Positions 26,292-34,813 are shown, numbered from the stretch's first letter. The stretch is 64,000 nt of DNA from Trebonia kvetii (GCF_007827045.1 NZ_RPFW01000002.1:62001-126000); one strand, 5' to 3'. Made by a program: numbers and translations. Notes: a model not told the origin generated them from the sequence alone.

Positions 26292-26586
26292 CAGCGTTGG
26301 CGCGGCGCATCCGGCGGCGGCGCTCGGCGGAGCGCTCGTCCTCGTTCAGGCCACCCCAGGTCCCGTACTTCTCAGGACGGGCAACGGCGTAGTTGAGGCA
26401 TTCCATCCGGACCGGGCAGCTCGCGCAGACCTGCTTGGCCTTGCGCTCCCTGATGTCCCGCTCTGGCTGCCGCTCGCCGTCTGGGCCGAAGAAGAGCATC
26501 AGATCCTCGCCACGACACGCAGCATCGTCCTGCCAACCCCAGTTAGGGCGGGGAAGCACGGCCGTCTGCCTACGCACCTGGGACAT
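26287..26586 (-). CDS. WhiB-family [4Fe-4S] transcription factor
   Basis: This 99-residue protein has the four WhiB cysteines: C24, C54, C57 and C63 (ACRGED, VCASCPVRMEC), the G-T-W-G-G turn (YGTWGGL, residues 75-79) and a basic C-terminal tail (SAERRRRMRRA) for DNA contact. WhiB proteins bind region 4 of the primary sigma factor and respond to NO or O2 through the cluster. The sequence does not clearly match WhiB1, WhiB2 or WhiB7, so no symbol is given. ATG 26586 follows GAGGTGA. It is divergent from the repeat-protein gene about 600 bases away. Confidence 0.92.
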   Translation of the reverse strand: MSQVRRQTAVLPRPNWGWQDDAACRGEDLMLFFGPDGERQPERDIRERKAKQVCASCPVRMECLNYAVARPEKYGTWGGLNEDERSAERRRRMRRANAA

Positions 26587-26980
26587 GGATCAATCACCTC
26601 AACAAAGTCGCTTATTTTTTGCGTTACTCTTGCTAGTGGGCTCGCTTTCACGCGAGTCGGTCCTGCGCGGGTAACTGCTGTTGCAAGCTGCAACGCTCAA
26701 CGGTCCCATACTGTTCCCGCGCGTTCGCGTTGCGCTTGCGCGCGCCTCATCGAGCTTGCGGGGACCGTGGTCCCGTGGGCATGGCACATCTTGCAGGCAG
26801 CCGGAAGCCGGCCGATCCGTGAAAACCGCCTGCCCCACTATGCGACGGTCGCTAGCAGACCGCAGTCACCAAGCCAGGGGAAACCCGCTCAACGAACAGT
26901 GTCCGGTAGCTGACCCGTTTGCCGCTGTCAGCCGGAAGAGATCCGCCGTATGAGGGGGGCAGGAAAGCCTGGGGTCTATG
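26587..26980 (+). other. Non-coding stretch, possible ncRNA
   Basis: This 394-base stretch has no credible reading frame with a ribosome-binding site, yet ends directly in the strong plus-strand terminator at 26981. It contains a compact dyad, GGGACC and GGTCCC around two bases, at 26761-26774. A small RNA or a long regulatory leader ending at 27026 would explain both facts. No known RNA family consensus was recognised. Confidence 0.35.
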
Positions 26981-27026
26981 ATGCCACCCGCCCCATGGCT
27001 CGCGCACGGTGGGGTGGCATTTTTCT
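26981..27026 (+). terminator. Strong intrinsic terminator
   Basis: ATGCCACCC (26981-26989) and GGGTGGCAT (27012-27020) form a perfect 9-base stem followed by TTTTTC on the plus strand. No coding gene precedes it on that strand for 700 bases, and the repeat-protein gene begins about 180 bases after it. Confidence 0.75.
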
Positions 27027-27207
27027 TACCGGTGTGGCAAGAATTTTTTCACGCCATTTGGCATCCGTTGCGTGCTGATTCGGCGTGGCGCGGCGCGCCG
27101 GCCCCCCCAGGCGCCCCATCCACGGCCAGCGCGCGTGACTGGGTCACGCGTGAGGCGTGCGAGCAATAGTCTGTACGAAGTGGACATACGTTCGGCTGGG
27201 GGCCACC

Positions 27208-30200
27208 ATGGGCAGCATGTCAGCGTCGGATGCAGCACCCCTGCCCCGGCTCGGCGAAGTCTTCTTCGATGTGCGCGGCAATTCACGCAGCATGCGCCTG
27301 AGCTGGTACGCCAACACCGGGATCGCGGTTTTCAGCATCTGGCAGGGGGGAACTTGCACCGGCACCTTCCGGCTGCCGATGGATGATCTGTCTCGAATGG
27401 TGGACTCCCTGCGCCGGGGGATGACCGGCGGCCCGGGCGATGAAACCGCGGGACCGGCCGCGATCAGCGGCCAGCGTCCCCGGCTGGCGATAGGCGCCGC
27501 GCCGGTCGAGCCGTTCACTGGGGCGATGAGCGCGCTGACAGACGAGCAGATCGCGGCCTTTACGTCCGCGAGGGGCCAGGCGGCCGCCGCTGCCCAGCCC
27601 AATGCGGGCAACTACAGCGGGGGCCAGTACGGCGCGAGCCAGTACGGGGCGGGCCAGCGCGGCGGAGCCCGGCCCGCCGACGGCCAGCGAGCGGCCGGCG
27701 GCCTCAGGGGCACGGGCGGCCTCCGCACGACCGGCGGGTTCCCGGTGACCGGCGATCACCTGGTCCCCAGTGCCCCGCCGCGACTCGACATCACGCACGA
27801 GGACGTGCCGAAACGCCAGCAGGCCGCGGCTCAGCAGGGTAAGAACCGGGACTACGGCAGCGACGCCGGGCAAGGGAGCGCCGTCTACGGGGCGCCCGCA
27901 TACCCGGACCAGGCCTACCAGCCCCCGTCGCCGCCCCAGCCCCAGTCTCCGCGGGTCGAGTCTCCGCGGGTCGAGTCTCCGCGGTCCGAGCCTCAGCGAG
28001 GCCAGTCTCAGCAGGGCCAGTACGACCGGGCCCAGTACGAGCAGGCACAGTACGGGTCGGCGCAGTACCAGCCGCCTGGCAACGGCGCGTACCAGGGCGA
28101 GGCCTATGAAAACGGGGCCTACGAGAGCGGGACGTACGGCCAGGCGCAGGGATACGCGCCAGCCGGCTACGGCACGCCGCGCTATCCGCAGCAGGCCTAC
28201 GACCAGCCGGCCGAGGACGAACACGGCTACGACGAGCACGGTTACGCGGTGTCCGGGCGGCCCGAGCACGGCGCCGTCGCGCTCGACTTCCCCGCCGTCA
28301 GCGGCGGCGACAACCCCGGTTACCAGGTGATCGGGCTTGACCCGGGACTGCTCCCCGGCTACTTCCAGGAAAGCGGCCAGGTCAGGCAGGGCGAGCAGCA
28401 GGGCGTCGGGGGAAGCCAGGAATACGCGGCCCAGGCTTACGCCGCGCAGCAGCCGGTGCTCTCGGCGCCGGTGACGGCGGACGCGGCCACCGGGCCGCAA
28501 TCGTTCGGCTCGGCGGCCCACGAGGCTGCCCGTTACTCGTCTCCCAACGGTCAGCCGTCCTACCAGCCGTCCTACCAACCCTCCTACCAGCCGTCCGGCT
28601 ACCAGGCGACGCCCGCCGACCAGGACCAGACAAAGAACCAGAGCGTGCCGGGCGGCGTCCCCGCCGCGACCGCCGCGGCCCAGGGCTACGGCCAGGACGG
28701 ACTCGGGCAGGCGGCCCCCGGCCGCGCCACCGGGGCCGTCCAGGTTCCCGCGCCGCTCGGGGCCAACCCTGCGGGCACCGGGGCCTATACCGCCGCTGCT
28801 TCGGCTGGCACCGGGACGTATCCCGCGGCAGCGCCAGGCGGCAACGGCTACGCGCCTAACGGAGCTCCGAACCCCAACGGCTCCGGCTCCCACGGTTACG
28901 GTCCTAACGGGTACAGCACCGCGGGCGCCGCCGGCTACGCCGCCACTGGGCCGGGAACCGACGCGTTCCCCGCGAATGCCTACGGCGCCGACGCACGCGC
29001 CGCCACTGGGCCGGGAACGGATGACTTCGCAGCGAATGCCTATGCCGCCGGCCCACTCGCCGGGAACGGCCAGAGCACTAGCGACTACGCGGCGACCGGC
29101 TACGCCGTCGACGGCATAGCCGCGAATGGGCAGAGCCCCAACGGCGCCGCCGCGGGGTATCCCGCCACCGGGCCGGCCCCCGACGGCTACCCGGTCAACG
29201 GTTACAGCGCCGACAGCCTTGGCGCGAGCGGGCAGGCCCCCAGCGGTGCCGCGGCCGCCGGGTATCCCTCGGCCGGTCCTGGCGCCGACGGCTACGCGGT
29301 GAGCGGCTACGCCGCCGACGGCCCCGTCGCGAACGGGCAGGCATCCAACGGCAGCGCGGCGAATGGCTACGCCCAGAGCGGGCCGGGCGCCGATGGCTAC
29401 GCGGCGAGCGACTATCGCGTCGACGGCCTCGGCCCGAACGGGCACAGCGCCAACGGCAACGGCTCAGCCGGCTACGCCGCGAGCGGCAACGGTTCCCTCG
29501 CGTACGCGCAGGGCGGCAGCGCCGCCAACGGCTACGCGCCCAACGGCTATGCCGCGAACGGGTACGCCGCGGACGGCTACACCGCCGATGGCGGCGCGGC
29601 GAACGGTGCGGGGAACGCCGGCGGTGCGGGCGGCTACCAGATGCCCGACTACACCCAGGCGGGCAGCGGCGCGGCGACACAGGCCGCACCGGGTGGCGAG
29701 CCCGCCGGAGCGGTGTACGCGCAGATCCCGCAGGCACCCTCCCAGCCTTCCTTCACCCCTGCGGCCGTCCAGAACGGCGGGGCCGGCGCACCGGGCCAGG
29801 CCAGCCCGAGTCAACCCAGCCCAAGCCAGCCGAGCCAGAGCCAGAGCCAGCCGAGCCAGCCGAGCCTCACCCAGCCCAGCGGCGGCGCCTATCTGGCGGC
29901 TCCGGGATACGCCGCACCTCAGCCGGCCGCGACGCAGACCCCGGCCCCGCAGGCCCATCAGGGTGGCTATGCCGCCGGGCCGGCCTACGGCGCGGCGGAC
30001 CAGTACGGCACCTCGAATGGCCAGGCCGCTCAGCACGGCTACGCCGCGGCCGCCAACGGCAACCCCGGCATGGACGGGCATGCGGCCGCCAACGGCAACT
30101 CCGCCGCCAACGCGTACTCGGCCGCCAACGACAGCCCCGCCTCGAACGGGTACGCGGCTGCGAACCTCACTCCAGGCGTGAACGGCTACGCCACCGCCAA

Positions 30201-30816
30201 TCCTGGTACGAATGGCTACGCCGTCCCGAACGGCCACGCACCGGCGAACGGATACGGGACCGCGAACGGATACGGGACCGCGGAAATCTACGCCGCCCAG
30301 GACAGCCAGGTGGCGCCAAACGGTTACGCAGCCCAGAACGGCCAGTCCGCTGTCAACGGCTACGCGGCCCAGAACGGCCAGCTGGCCGCCAACGGTTACG
30401 CCGTCCAGAACGGTCAGTCCACTGCCAACGGCTATGAGGCCCAGAACGGCCAGGCGGCCGCCAACGGTTACGCCGTCCAGAACGGCCAAGCGGCGCCCAA
30501 CGGTTACGCCGCCCAGAACGGCCAGGCGGCGCCCAACGGCTATGCCGTCCAGAACGGCGAGCTGGCCGCCAACGGCTACGGCACCGTCAACGGCTACCAA
30601 GTCGCGAACGGCTACCCCGCAGGGAGCGGTCACGCCGCGGACGGCAACGGCTGGGCCGGCGCCTATCAGAACGAGGGGTACTCCGCGACCCAGCCCGCCG
30701 GGCCGACGACGCCCGGCTACCAGCCCGCGCCGGGCTTGGTCCCCCCGGGTCAGCAGGAACAAGCCGAGCAGGTCTACTGGGATCCTGACCGGCAGCCACG
30801 CGGAAATTGGACCTGA
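27208..30816 (+). CDS. Large disordered NGY/QNG repeat protein
   Basis: This 1202-residue protein has a short conserved N-terminal part (about residues 1-80: VFFDVRGNSRSMRLSWYA, GIAVFSIWQGGTCTGTFRLP, SRMVDSLRRG) that resembles a small beta-rich domain seen in other actinobacteria. The rest is almost entirely Ala, Gly, Asn, Gln, Pro, Ser and Tyr. It includes RVESPR and YQPS repeats, a long middle zone of ANGYA/ADGY units, an SQPS-rich zone and a 12-residue repeat near the C-terminus. There is no signal peptide or membrane helix. ATG 27208 follows GGGGG. It is presumably an intrinsically disordered cytosolic protein; function unknown. Confidence 0.8.
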   Translation: MGSMSASDAAPLPRLGEVFFDVRGNSRSMRLSWYANTGIAVFSIWQGGTCTGTFRLPMDDLSRMVDSLRRGMTGGPGDETAGPAAISGQRPRLAIGAAPVEPFTGAMSALTDEQIAAFTSARGQAAAAAQPNAGNYSGGQYGASQYGAGQRGGARPADGQRAAGGLRGTGGLRTTGGFPVTGDHLVPSAPPRLDITHEDVPKRQQAAAQQGKNRDYGSDAGQGSAVYGAPAYPDQAYQPPSPPQPQSPRVESPRVESPRSEPQRGQSQQGQYDRAQYEQAQYGSAQYQPPGNGAYQGEAYENGAYESGTYGQAQGYAPAGYGTPRYPQQAYDQPAEDEHGYDEHGYAVSGRPEHGAVALDFPAVSGGDNPGYQVIGLDPGLLPGYFQESGQVRQGEQQGVGGSQEYAAQAYAAQQPVLSAPVTADAATGPQSFGSAAHEAARYSSPNGQPSYQPSYQPSYQPSGYQATPADQDQTKNQSVPGGVPAATAAAQGYGQDGLGQAAPGRATGAVQVPAPLGANPAGTGAYTAAASAGTGTYPAAAPGGNGYAPNGAPNPNGSGSHGYGPNGYSTAGAAGYAATGPGTDAFPANAYGADARAATGPGTDDFAANAYAAGPLAGNGQSTSDYAATGYAVDGIAANGQSPNGAAAGYPATGPAPDGYPVNGYSADSLGASGQAPSGAAAAGYPSAGPGADGYAVSGYAADGPVANGQASNGSAANGYAQSGPGADGYAASDYRVDGLGPNGHSANGNGSAGYAASGNGSLAYAQGGSAANGYAPNGYAANGYAADGYTADGGAANGAGNAGGAGGYQMPDYTQAGSGAATQAAPGGEPAGAVYAQIPQAPSQPSFTPAAVQNGGAGAPGQASPSQPSPSQPSQSQSQPSQPSLTQPSGGAYLAAPGYAAPQPAATQTPAPQAHQGGYAAGPAYGAADQYGTSNGQAAQHGYAAAANGNPGMDGHAAANGNSAANAYSAANDSPASNGYAAANLTPGVNGYATANPGTNGYAVPNGHAPANGYGTANGYGTAEIYAAQDSQVAPNGYAAQNGQSAVNGYAAQNGQLAANGYAVQNGQSTANGYEAQNGQAAANGYAVQNGQAAPNGYAAQNGQAAPNGYAVQNGELAANGYGTVNGYQVANGYPAGSGHAADGNGWAGAYQNEGYSATQPAGPTTPGYQPAPGLVPPGQQEQAEQVYWDPDRQPRGNWT
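30319..30570 (+). repeat. Seven 36-bp in-frame repeats
   Basis: Seven consecutive 36-base units encode the 12-residue consensus NGYAxQNGQxAx. Units keep the N-G-Y and Q-N-G spacing exactly while wobble positions differ. This means the protein repeat is older than the latest DNA duplications and is held by selection or by gene conversion. Confidence 0.9.
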
Positions 30817-30861
30817 TCGAGGGAACACCAACCCCCTAGGTCGCGTTAGACTCAAGTAGCC

Positions 30862-30890
30862 GGTGCGGCTAGGGTCCCCCGGGCCGCACC
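30862..30890 (+). terminator. Hairpin after repeat-protein gene
   Basis: GGTGCGGC and GCCGCACC (30862-30869 and 30883-30890) pair perfectly, with inner GGG/CCC pairing. It begins 46 bases after the stop of the repeat-protein gene and is followed by TAATAT rather than a T run. Confidence 0.6.
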
Positions 30891-30975
30891 TAATATCGCC
30901 TTCGCGGAATACCGTTCGGCTGGAGCCGCGATGTGCCTCTCGCCGAGGAGGCGACCGGTCGCACCGGCCCAAATG

Positions 30976-31016
30976 ACGACAGCCCCGTTGCGCCCCGCGC
31001 GGCGGGGCTTCGTCGT
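30976..31016 (+). terminator. Second hairpin, possible ncRNA end
   Basis: ACGAC plus GCCCCG on the left pair with CGGGGC plus GTCGT on the right, with small internal loops. The hairpin closes a 90-base stretch containing further short stems (TCGCC/GGCGA, CGACCGGTCG). It may end a small RNA or be a second terminator of the gene upstream. Confidence 0.4.
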
Positions 31017-31080
31017 TCCCAGGCGTCTGCGGGCACCGCCTGAATCGAGAAGGCCGGCGTTTCATCGCGGGACCGCTTGA

Positions 31081-31374
31081 GTATCCCCCGGGGACGGTTC
31101 TACCGTCATCGCGGGTCTGCGCCGTCCCGAGCCCGCGCTCCATCACGCGCGGCGGGTACTGGACATCTGCCAGCGCAACGGCATCGGCGACTGGGACCTG
31201 GCATTCGCCTTCGAGGCCCTCGCCCGGGCCAGCGCGGTCGACGGGGACGCCGCGCAGGCGCGGCAGTACACCGACCAGGCACTCGCCGCCGCGAAGAACA
31301 TCGCTGACGACCAGGACCGCGCACTCGTCCTCGCGGACCTGGAGACGATACCCGGCCAGCCGCGCTACTGGTAG
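31081..31374 (+). pseudogene. Truncated C-terminus of a TPR-like helical protein
   Basis: The frame opening after a stop at 31078 reads LHHARRVLDICQRNG, IGDWDLAFAFEALARASAV, ARQYTDQALAAAKNIADDQD and ends ETIPGQPRYW. This is the C-terminal half of a tetratricopeptide-like protein of a kind familiar in actinobacteria (HAR.LE.C...GIGDWDLAFAYEALARA). No ATG or GTG start or ribosome-binding site exists in frame, and the N-terminal half is missing. I interpret it as a remnant. The overlapping frame starting at 31077 is a shadow of it. Confidence 0.55.
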
Positions 31375-31437
31375 CCATCCAGATAACAGCAAGAAGCGCG
31401 GAGCGCGTGACAGGCGCTCCGGCACTGGGCGAGTGCG

Positions 31438-31866
31438 TCAGTCGTCGAGCACGTGGCGGTGGCCGTGCGGGCAGGTGCCGACCGTGCGGTGGTAGAAGCC
31501 CTCGTCCCAGAGCACCTCGGCCTGCCAGTCGCCGCCGCAGTAGTTTAGCTCGCAGTCGGGGCAGTAGAAGGGCACGAGATCCCGGCCGATGCGCCGCAGG
31601 ACGGCCGGGTCCGCGCAGCCCGCGTCGAGGAGCGCCTGAGCCGCGTCCACCGCCGCGGGATCGGCGGCGAACCACACGGTGCCGAGGAAGTAGTCGATGA
31701 CGAAGCCGTCGCGGCCGAGATCGTGCCTGCCCGCCATCGGTCCCAGGTCGATGAGGGCGCCCGCGTGCGCGGTCCGCACGACACCGGCTGCCTCTCCGCA
31801 GGCCGCGCACCTGAAGCTGGCGGCGCCGTCCGCCGTCCGTTCGCCGAATCGGGTTATGCCAGCCAC
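31438..31866 (-). CDS. Zinc-ribbon protein, unknown function
   Basis: This 142-residue protein has a first CxxC knuckle (FRCAACGEAAG, about residue 18) and a second cluster (FYCPDCELNYCGGDW), then ends with GTCPHGHRHVLDD, which adds Cys and His ligands. Two zinc sites are plausible. The middle (GRDGFVIDYFLGTVWFAAD) looks like a small alpha/beta domain. GTG 31866 is chosen because GGGGAGG lies five bases upstream. The pattern recurs in unnamed actinobacterial proteins. It is cotranscribable with nothing obvious. Confidence 0.65.
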   Translation of the reverse strand: MAGITRFGERTADGAASFRCAACGEAAGVVRTAHAGALIDLGPMAGRHDLGRDGFVIDYFLGTVWFAADPAAVDAAQALLDAGCADPAVLRRIGRDLVPFYCPDCELNYCGGDWQAEVLWDEGFYHRTVGTCPHGHRHVLDD

Positions 31867-31986
31867 CGCCGCCTCCCCGTTGACGCACCCGGCGCGCCGG
31901 CGGGGACCGTGCGCAGGGTTAGAAGGGCAGGCTACCAATCGCTGTTCAGGGGCCCCCGGCCTGAACCGATGGCCGGCGGCCGGAAC

Positions 31987-33138
31987 TCAGGCCTGGGCGG
32001 CGTGATTGACGAGGATCGAGAACAGGCCGGGGATGTGCTGAGCGGCGGGCACGAGGCGGGTGCCGAGCAGCGCCTGATTCCGTGACCACAGCAGCCCCGC
32101 GGTGAGCCGCCAGGCGGGGGAGGAGACCCGGCGCCAGGCGCGCTCGTAGTCGGCGGGGCGGCCCGCGGCGAGGCAGACGGCTAGTGCCTCCGCCTGGGCG
32201 AGACCGACGCCGATGCCCTCGCCGGTCAGCGCGTCCAGGTAACCCGACGCGTCGCCGACCAGGAGAACTCTGCCGTGCACTCGCCGCCTGACGTCCTGGC
32301 GCATGGGTCCCGCGCCGCGGACCTCGCTGGCGGTCGGCGCGCCCGTTAGCCGTTCGGCAAGCGCGGGGAAGGCGGAAAGCCGGGAATCGAAGTCACCGCG
32401 CTCGGCGCCCGGCCCGTCGCCGTTGGTCCCGTCGTTGGCGAGTAGCAGGGCGACGCCGATCAGGTCCTCGCCGACCGGGGTCACGTACGCCTCGGCGTGC
32501 GCCGCCCAGTGCACTTCGACCAGGTCCGTCCACGGCGCGATCCGGTAGTGCCGGCGCAGCCCGTAGCGCGGCGCCCCGCCGCGCGAAGGCACTGACCCGC
32601 CGCGCGAACGCACTGACCCGCCGCGCGGTTCCGCGACACCCCGCGCGCCCGCTCCAGGGCCGGACACGGAACCCTCCACCGCGCCGTCACGGTCGAGGCA
32701 GCGGCGGATCGTCGAGTGCAGCCCGTCGGCGGCCACCAGGTAACGGGCCTCGACGCCCGCGGCGCGCACATGCGAGGAGTGCCGCTCGAAGGACGTCACC
32801 CGGACCGGGAGCACCTCAATGCCGAGCGCCGCCGCGCGGGACGCCAGGGCGGCGTGCAGCACCGTGCGGCGCACGCCGAGCCCGTCGCCGTGCCGGAAAA
32901 GCGCGTCGGCCCGGTGACGGTCGTCCAGGTAGCGGATGCCGCGCAGCGGGTGCCCGTCGGGCGTGACGCCGAGGGAAGCGAGCCGCCGCACCGCGGCGGG
33001 CATCACGCCCTCGCCGCACGCCTTGTCGATGGGGCCGCCGCGCGGCTCGGCCACGGTGACGGTCAGGCCCGCCCGCGCGCAGGCGATGGCGGTGGCCAGA
33101 CCCACCGGGCCGCCGCCGACGACCAGCACGTCGATCAT
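31987..33138 (-). CDS. FAD-dependent oxidoreductase (SrsC/GGR-like)
   Basis: This 383-residue flavoprotein has the FAD-binding start VLVVGGGPVGLATAIACARAG, the middle block GLGVRRTVLHAALASRA and the GD motif RVLLVGDASGYLDALTGEGI. It belongs to the geranylgeranyl-reductase/aromatic hydroxylase group. In the srs-type alkylresorcinol pathway the third enzyme is such a flavoprotein, hydroxylating the methylated resorcinol to a quinone. Here it is last in an operon with a type III PKS and an ICMT-type methyltransferase, so that role is likely by analogy. Three 21-base repeats add a short RGGSV-rich insert in mid-protein. Its ATG overlaps the upstream stop (ATGA). Confidence 0.8.
   Translation of the reverse strand: MIDVLVVGGGPVGLATAIACARAGLTVTVAEPRGGPIDKACGEGVMPAAVRRLASLGVTPDGHPLRGIRYLDDRHRADALFRHGDGLGVRRTVLHAALASRAAALGIEVLPVRVTSFERHSSHVRAAGVEARYLVAADGLHSTIRRCLDRDGAVEGSVSGPGAGARGVAEPRGGSVRSRGGSVPSRGGAPRYGLRRHYRIAPWTDLVEVHWAAHAEAYVTPVGEDLIGVALLLANDGTNGDGPGAERGDFDSRLSAFPALAERLTGAPTASEVRGAGPMRQDVRRRVHGRVLLVGDASGYLDALTGEGIGVGLAQAEALAVCLAAGRPADYERAWRRVSSPAWRLTAGLLWSRNQALLGTRLVPAAQHIPGLFSILVNHAAQA
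32577..32639 (-). repeat. Three 21-bp repeats inside the FAD gene
   Basis: Units start at 32577, 32598 and 32619; the first two differ by one base and the third diverges at its end. They encode the seven-residue unit RGGSVxS (the protein reads GGSVRSRGGSVPSRGG) in a surface segment that relatives lack. Recent slippage in a GC-rich coding region is the simplest origin. Confidence 0.85.
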
Positions 33139-33728
33139 GAGGCCGCCGCGCCCGCCGCATCCGTCGGTGCTGCAGGGCCCGGCGCCTGGCCGGCGGGCGC
33201 CGCTCCATCGACGGAACACGTGGCGAGCGCTCGCGTCTCGCACCGGATCCGGACGGTCAGCAGGGCGGCGTTGAGCACCGTGAACGTCGCCGCGGTGATC
33301 CACGCGGACCCGGTGAGCGGCAGCGCGAAGCCCTCGATGATGACCGCCACGTAGTTCGGATGCGAGAACCACCGATATGGACCTGAAGTGACGAGCGGCT
33401 CGCCCGGCAGCACAATCACGCGCGCCGTCCACCGCGGCCCCAGGGTGCGAATGCACCACCAGCGCAGCCCGTTGGCCAGCACGGTCACCGTCAGCATCGT
33501 CCAGCCGAGCCCGGGCGAGAACGTGCGGTGCGCGAGCAGCGGTTCGAGCACGCAGCCGGCGATCAGCGCCACGTGCAGCGCGATCATCACCGGGAAGTGG
33601 CCGAAGCCGTACTCCACGCCGCCGCGCCGCAGCAGCCCCTGCGCGTGCCGCGCCGACACCGCGAGCTCGGCGACCCGCTCGCAGGCGATGAAGCCGAGAA
33701 GCACCCAGTAAACGATCATCGAAGTCAC
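33135..33728 (-). CDS. Isoprenylcysteine carboxyl methyltransferase-type protein
   Basis: This 197-residue membrane protein has about four hydrophobic helices and the ICMT-family core: ARVIVLPGEPLVTSGPYRWF, SHPNYVAVIIEGFALPL and CETRALA, the SAM-binding signature region. In the srs operon the equivalent gene (srsB) O-methylates the alkylresorcinol made by the type III PKS. Its GTG overlaps the PKS stop and its stop overlaps the FAD gene start, so the three are translationally coupled. The 25 C-terminal residues are a Pro/Ala tail. Confidence 0.85.
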   Translation of the reverse strand: MTSMIVYWVLLGFIACERVAELAVSARHAQGLLRRGGVEYGFGHFPVMIALHVALIAGCVLEPLLAHRTFSPGLGWTMLTVTVLANGLRWWCIRTLGPRWTARVIVLPGEPLVTSGPYRWFSHPNYVAVIIEGFALPLTGSAWITAATFTVLNAALLTVRIRCETRALATCSVDGAAPAGQAPGPAAPTDAAGAAAS

Positions 33729-34813
33729 CACTCCAGCAGAACGAGTTCGGCGCTCACCCCTGGGCCCAGGCCGATCATCAGGCCGGCCGACCCCTCGGGC
33801 GGGCGTTCGCTGTCACAGATCATCTCAAGGATGTGCAGCACCGACGCCGAGGACATGTTGCCGACCTCAGCGAGCGAGCGGCGGCTCGCCGCCACCGCGC
33901 TGTCCGGCAGCTTAAGCGACCGCTGCACGGAGTCGATCACCTTCGGGCCGCCCGGATGGCAGATCCAGCTCGCGATGTCGTCGATGGTCAGGTCGTGCTC
34001 GGCGAGGAAGCCGCTGACGCTGTCCGCGAGCCCGCGCTCGACCACGACAGGCAGCTCGGTGGTGAGCACGATGCGGAAGCCGTCCGCGCTGAGCCGCCAG
34101 CCGAGCGCGTCGCCGCTGTCGGGATAGACCACGCTGCGCGAGGCGATCAGTCGCGGTCCTGCCGGGGACTTGGCGTCGGACACTGCGCCGGTTACCTGGT
34201 CGGCCTGGCCGCCGCTAGCGATGAGCGCCACCGCGCCGTCGCCGAACAGCCCGGCCGCCACCATGTCGGCCAGCGTGATCCCCGACCTCGGCCAGTTCAG
34301 CGAGCACAGCTCCACCGCAAGCAGCGCCGCGGTCTGCCCTGGCCAGCCGAGCAGGTAGTCGTGCAACCGCCCGAGCGCGGCCGCGCCGGCGACGCAGCCG
34401 AGCCCGAAGATGGGCAGCCGCCTGATGTCCGCCCGCAGCCCAAGCCGCGGGATCAGCCGTGCGTCGAGGGACGGCACCGCCACTCCGGTGACCGACGTGA
34501 CGATCAGCAGGTCGAGGTCGGCGGGCGACAGCCCCGCGGCGTCAAGCGCGAGCCGCAGCGCCCGCTCGCCGAGCAGCGTCGCCTCGGGAATGTAGCGGTC
34601 GTTGACCGCCTCGGCGCCGAGCAGGTGTACGCACTCTTCGACGGGCAGCACGATGTGCCTGGTAGCGACCTCGGAGGACCCATGCAGCCGCTCGGTGAGC
34701 GCCCGCTCGGCCGGGCCGAGCCTGCCGCGGCTGGCGAACGCGTCGGTGATCTCCGCCTGGGCCAGCCGATGCTCGGGGAAGGCCGAGCGGACCGCGAGGA
34801 CCCGCGGCATCAT
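33725..34813 (-). CDS. Type III polyketide synthase
   Basis: This 362-residue protein is a chalcone-synthase-type ketosynthase. The catalytic triad is visible: C140 in FGLGCVAGAAALG, H286 in ICHPGGPKV and N319 in VGNMSSASVL. GFRIVLTTELPVVVERG and MIGLGPGVSAELVLLEW are the usual fold landmarks. It condenses an acyl-CoA starter with malonyl or methylmalonyl-CoA. The downstream genes suggest an alkylresorcinol or pyrone from a fatty acyl starter rather than THN, but the starter cannot be read from sequence. ATG 34813 overlaps the UbiA stop (ATGA). Confidence 0.93.
   Translation of the reverse strand: MMPRVLAVRSAFPEHRLAQAEITDAFASRGRLGPAERALTERLHGSSEVATRHIVLPVEECVHLLGAEAVNDRYIPEATLLGERALRLALDAAGLSPADLDLLIVTSVTGVAVPSLDARLIPRLGLRADIRRLPIFGLGCVAGAAALGRLHDYLLGWPGQTAALLAVELCSLNWPRSGITLADMVAAGLFGDGAVALIASGGQADQVTGAVSDAKSPAGPRLIASRSVVYPDSGDALGWRLSADGFRIVLTTELPVVVERGLADSVSGFLAEHDLTIDDIASWICHPGGPKVIDSVQRSLKLPDSAVAASRRSLAEVGNMSSASVLHILEMICDSERPPEGSAGLMIGLGPGVSAELVLLEW

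Noticed and set aside
27283..31425. Long minus-strand open frames (720 and 653 codons) antisense to the repeat protein
   Set aside because: They translate the repeats into Arg/Val/Gly-rich text without domains. The plus-strand frame has a conserved N-terminal domain, and wobble variation follows its codons.
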